From contig JABXJT010000143.1 in assembly GCA_013375455.1 (NCBI GenBank), forward strand, positions 1 to 7,090: a DNA stretch of 7,090 bases, read 5' to 3'. This DNA comes from Candidatus Helarchaeota archaeon (lineage in GTDB: Archaea > Asgardarchaeota > Lokiarchaeia > Helarchaeales > HEL-GB-A). Under the pieces are notes generated by a model that did no database searches, was not told the origin of the DNA, and saw only the letters and a list, made by a program, of their open reading frames with translations. Made by a program: the position numbers and the translations under genes. Below, piece after piece: positions 4,397 through 7,090 of this stretch (its first letter is position 1; the number at the start of each line of letters is the position of its first letter).

Positions 4397-6942
4397 AAAT
4401 CATCCAATCTTTTATTTGCTTGTAGGTCTAACCTCTTATCAAGCGCGTAAATTTTTTCAATTAACGATTGTATTTTCTTTTTATTAGTAGGAGTTATCTC
4501 TGCTCTTAATTGCTGAATCAATTCATTTTTGGAACAAAAGATAATTTGACACCCATTTTTTTTCTGAATTAAATTCACATCACCTTTTAGGAGATAAATT
4601 TTCATTTTTTTAGCCATCAGTGTATATATTTCCCATTCCTTAACACTAATACTCGTAAAACTCCTTTTAATCTCAATAATTGTATCAAACCTTTGCCCCA
4701 CTTTCAAATGAATACTTTTTCCTATAATTTTAAGAGGAATTTTGGAAAAATCATGAACAACACAGTCAGGTATAACGTATTTTTGCTTATATTTTTCTAA
4801 CAAAGGGTGAAATACCCTAAATTTATGGAGATCATATAAAATTTCCATACAATCCTTTCCAACTTTATCGAAAATCACACCCTCCTTTATAGCTTCTTCT
4901 AATTCATATGTTTGATACCCCCGAGCTTCTAAAAATCCATTCCAAGTCAGCCCTTCACGGATCAAATAAGTAGAAAACCCTCCAAATTTCTTTCCTACTT
5001 CCGCAAGATGAGGTGATCGTCCATAAATCTCAACATAATCAGCAACCCAATCTTCTACCGACTTGATAGTGGCAGATTCTGACCAATTGTATTCACCCCC
5101 AAAATTAGGAGTATGGCCCCGCGTCTTCAAAAGCTCATTGTAAGTCAGCTTCTTGCCTGTCAAATAGTGTTGAAATCCCCCAAATTTCCCCCGTACTTCC
5201 TTATAATAGGGTGATCGCCCATGAGCCTTAACAAAATCAGCAATCCACTTCTCTACCGATTTAATAGTTGCAGGGTCCGACCAATCGTGCTCATATTTTA
5301 CATTAGGGACATAACCCCGCGCCTTTAAAAACTCGTTGTAAGTCAGCTTCTTACCTGTTAAATAGTATTGAAATCCCCCAAATTTCTCTTGTAATTCCCT
5401 AAAAAAAGGTGATCGCCCATGAGCCGTAACAAAATCAGCAACCCACTTTTCTACCGATTTAATAGTTGCAGGGTCTGACCAATCGTGCTTATATTCTAAA
5501 TTAGGGACATGGCCCAGCACCTTCAAAAACTTGTTGTAAGTCAACTTTTCATGTTCCAAATAATGAGTGAAACCCCCAAATTTCTCCTGTAATTCCCTTA
5601 AAAAAGGTGATCGCCCATGAGCCGTAACAAAATTAGCAACCCACTTCTCTACCGACTTAATAGTAACAGGGTCTGACCAATCGTGTTTATATTCTAAATT
5701 AGGGACATGGCCCCGCGCCTTCAAAAACTCGTTGTAAACCAATTTTTCATTTTTCAGATAGCGTTGAAATCCCCCAAATTCCTTTATCAACTCTGCAAGA
5801 TAAGGTGATCGCCCATGAGCCGTAACAAAATCAGCAACCCACTTCTCTACCGATTTAATAGTGGCAGGATCTGCCCAATTATAAACATATTCTATATTAG
5901 GAGTATAGTCCCGTGCTTTCAAAAAACCATTCCAGGTCAGTTTCTCTTGTCTTAGAAAATTAGAAAATCCACCAAACTTCTTCATCACCTCTCTATGATG
6001 AGGTACTCGTCCATTAGTTTGAGTAAAATCTGCAACCCAATCCTCTACCACCTTAATAGTAGCAGGATCTGCCCAATTATATATTATCTCTTTATTTAGG
6101 GGAATTTTACATTCTTTCAAGAATTGATTATAGGTCCTATTATAAACTTTTGCTTCATAATCGAGAAATCCCCCAAATTGAGCATATAATTGCTTACTTA
6201 TTGGAGCCTTTTTAAATTGCTTGTAATGATTAATAACCCATTGCTGAATTTCTTCTCTTTTTCCACGGATTTCCCATTTAGAAGTAGGTAATCTCACGTA
6301 TTTTCTATTATCAATTTTGATTTTTTCCAAATTTTTAATGTAAAAATTAATATCATAAAATTTTGAACCGTGCCCATAAATAGCTGTATTCTCACTCAAT
6401 AGAATATTATTCAGCTTTTTTTCTAAGGTTTCGATTTCTCCTCGAATTAATTTTTGTTGTATAATGGGATTTTCAGGGAGGTGGAGAAATTTATGTAAAT
6501 TAATGTTATTTTTAAGAATATACTTATACTTAACAATTGATTTATCAAAATCACGCGCGGATAATTGTAATCTTTCACGTAAACGGCCGAGAACTGCCCC
6601 CAACTCGGGATTTCTCAAAAATTTTTGATCAAAATGACTAAATTCTTTTAAAGTTTCGCGTAAGTTACCGTTCTCCATAATTTCTAAGGGGACCAGAATG
6701 CCATAACCATATTTGAAGGCATTATGTTCGAGGAAATGTTCAAGCGTCGGGGAGAGTTCGTTGAGGGGCGTCTGGTCAAGTTCGATCCATCCATTTTGAA
6801 GCGTTTCGGAATTCTTTAAATCATCACTGGGCATTTTTAATTCCATCTGAGGGAGTTCTACGCTTTTATTCGGGTCGGATGTTTCTGATTCTGGGGATTC
6901 AGCAGTTATAAGATCGTTTTTAACCATGGTTTTATTTTTCAA
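4393..6942 (-). CDS. Seven-repeat protein (homing-endonuclease-associated-like repeats) with C-terminal PD-(D/E)XK nuclease-like domain
   Basis: I do not recognise a named gene. Four parts are visible in 849 residues. (a) Residues 1-60 are polar, Ser/Glu/Pro-rich and probably disordered. (b) Residues about 60-220 form a mixed, largely helical region of unknown family. (c) Residues 223-685 hold one degenerate (67-residue) and six regular 66-residue repeats; each conserved copy contains Trp1, TIK, Trp13, GR-x-P, FGGF and a closing N-x-(F/L)-L. (d) Residues about 690-790 look like a restriction-endonuclease fold: IPD with Asp726, then IIEIK with Glu757 and Lys759, then a helix beginning VKEWEIYTLMAKK and a strand. 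A charged, coiled-coil-like helix closes the protein. The repeats resemble those associated with HNH and homing endonucleases, which are thought to bind DNA, but no HNH motif is present. The start is uncertain: a TTG at 6942 or an ATG at 6927, neither with a good ribosome binding site; the frame is open upstream to a TAG at 7026-7024 without another start codon. A TATA-like TTTAAAAAA lies at 7041-7033. A DNA-binding nuclease is the best inference; defence, mobility or repair roles cannot be separated. Confidence 0.9.
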   Translation of the reverse strand: MKNKTMVKNDLITAESPESETSDPNKSVELPQMELKMPSDDLKNSETLQNGWIELDQTPLNELSPTLEHFLEHNAFKYGYGILVPLEIMENGNLRETLKEFSHFDQKFLRNPELGAVLGRLRERLQLSARDFDKSIVKYKYILKNNINLHKFLHLPENPIIQQKLIRGEIETLEKKLNNILLSENTAIYGHGSKFYDINFYIKNLEKIKIDNRKYVRLPTSKWEIRGKREEIQQWVINHYKQFKKAPISKQLYAQFGGFLDYEAKVYNRTYNQFLKECKIPLNKEIIYNWADPATIKVVEDWVADFTQTNGRVPHHREVMKKFGGFSNFLRQEKLTWNGFLKARDYTPNIEYVYNWADPATIKSVEKWVADFVTAHGRSPYLAELIKEFGGFQRYLKNEKLVYNEFLKARGHVPNLEYKHDWSDPVTIKSVEKWVANFVTAHGRSPFLRELQEKFGGFTHYLEHEKLTYNKFLKVLGHVPNLEYKHDWSDPATIKSVEKWVADFVTAHGRSPFFRELQEKFGGFQYYLTGKKLTYNEFLKARGYVPNVKYEHDWSDPATIKSVEKWIADFVKAHGRSPYYKEVRGKFGGFQHYLTGKKLTYNELLKTRGHTPNFGGEYNWSESATIKSVEDWVADYVEIYGRSPHLAEVGKKFGGFSTYLIREGLTWNGFLEARGYQTYELEEAIKEGVIFDKVGKDCMEILYDLHKFRVFHPLLEKYKQKYVIPDCVVHDFSKIPLKIIGKSIHLKVGQRFDTIIEIKRSFTSISVKEWEIYTLMAKKMKIYLLKGDVNLIQKKNGCQIIFCSKNELIQQLRAEITPTNKKKIQSLIEKIYALDKRLDLQANKRLDDF
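4452..4482 (+). terminator. Possible T-tract terminator for the ligase transcript, inside the opposing gene
   Basis: Downstream of the ligase stop the plus strand has T6 (4452-4457), then T4 and T5 split by one C (4473-4482). These lie inside the 3' end of the convergent repeat-protein gene, because no spacer separates the two. For the opposite transcript the nearest T run is T5 at 4388-4384 in the ligase 3' end. The gene is AT-rich, so T runs are common; support is weak. Confidence 0.25.
4888..6276 (-). repeat. Tandem coding repeat array: one 201-bp and six 198-bp units
   Basis: In protein order the units lie at 6276-6076 (degenerate, 67 codons), 6075-5878, 5877-5680, 5679-5482, 5481-5284, 5283-5086 and 5085-4888. 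The first Trp of the six regular units recurs at residues 290, 356, 422, 488, 554 and 620, so the spacing is exactly 66 with no indels. Central copies share long identical or nearly identical DNA stretches, for example around 5405-5440 and 5600-5640. The outer copies are more diverged. This pattern fits growth by tandem duplication from the middle, with exchange between copies. Confidence 0.95.
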
Positions 6943-7036
6943 GGCCTGTGAATTCGAGGATGAGTTACGGTCAGGGATTTTCGCAAGATTATTCCGGAGA
7001 TTTATCTGGTCATCCTTTTTTTTCTAATTTTCTTTT

Positions 7037-7090
7037 TTAAATTTGCCCTATGAGGAGCGCCCACTTCTTTTCTAATCGAGCAAGCTCCTT
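7037..7090 (-). CDS. Possible C-terminal end of an upstream gene (runs off the right edge)
   Basis: The minus strand from 7090 encodes KELARLEKKWALLIGQI followed by TAA at 7039-7037. The fragment has the heptad-like mix of charged and hydrophobic residues of a C-terminal amphipathic helix. It ends 94 bases before the TTG start of the repeat protein, so the two could be co-transcribed. Only 17 codons are visible. Another minus-strand frame is also open here (ending in a lysine-rich tail at a TAA near 7004), so the reading frame is not certain and no function can be assigned. Confidence 0.35.
   Translation of the reverse strand, partial: KELARLEKKWALLIGQI

Noticed and set aside
4888..6276. CRISPR-like periodic repeats
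   Set aside because: The 198-bp period is continuous coding sequence with codon-phased units and no short repeat/unique spacer alternation.
4393..6942. HNH or LAGLIDADG homing endonuclease, intein or intron
   Set aside because: The repeats resemble those near homing endonucleases, but no H-N-H or LAGLIDADG motif is visible. No splice-type block interrupts topA, the ligase or another host gene in this window, so only the PD-(D/E)XK reading is supported.
7052..7089. Inverted arms AGGAGC and GCTCCT plus GAGCAAGCTC at the right edge, as a tRNA, terminator or attachment site
   Set aside because: The arms are short with a long loop, no tRNA-like arms or T-loop are present, and the stretch is explained as well by the end of a coding frame.

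Overview
The window looks like archaeal chromosome, AT-rich by eye. Two genes carry the taxonomic signal. One is an archaeal-type type IA DNA topoisomerase I with C-terminal zinc fingers. The other is an archaeal-type ATP-dependent DNA ligase with a PCNA-interacting-peptide-like motif. TATA-like A/T boxes, oligo-T tracts after genes and mostly weak Shine-Dalgarno sites agree with an archaeon. The phylum cannot be fixed from the sequence alone; an uncultured, AT-rich lineage is only a guess.

Layout from left to right: (1) the 5' end of a small membrane protein on the minus strand, running off the left edge, with a strong Shine-Dalgarno site (1-175); (2) an AT-rich spacer with a small hairpin and T-tracts (176-335); (3) topA on the minus strand (336-2507); (4) a 110-bp divergent intergenic region with a long, nearly perfect inverted repeat and TATA-like boxes (2508-2617); (5) the DNA ligase gene on the plus strand (2618-4396); (6) a convergent 849-residue repeat protein on the minus strand whose stop codon overlaps the ligase stop codon (4393-6942); (7) a short spacer and what may be the C-terminal end of another minus-strand gene (7037-7090).

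TopA and the ligase are housekeeping enzymes that change DNA topology and seal nicks. They are transcribed divergently from one short region, so the inverted repeat there could act on one or both. The most unusual gene is the 849-residue protein. It has an N-terminal region of unknown fold, then one degenerate and six well-conserved tandem repeats of exactly 66 residues. These resemble the repeats found next to homing endonucleases. A C-terminal domain carries a PD-(D/E)XK nuclease signature (PD...E-I-K). Conserved scaffold residues alternate with a few hypervariable positions in each repeat. This suggests, as inference only, a modular nucleic-acid-reading array attached to a nuclease. No HNH catalytic motif, methyltransferase, transposase, CRISPR array or RNA gene was seen.
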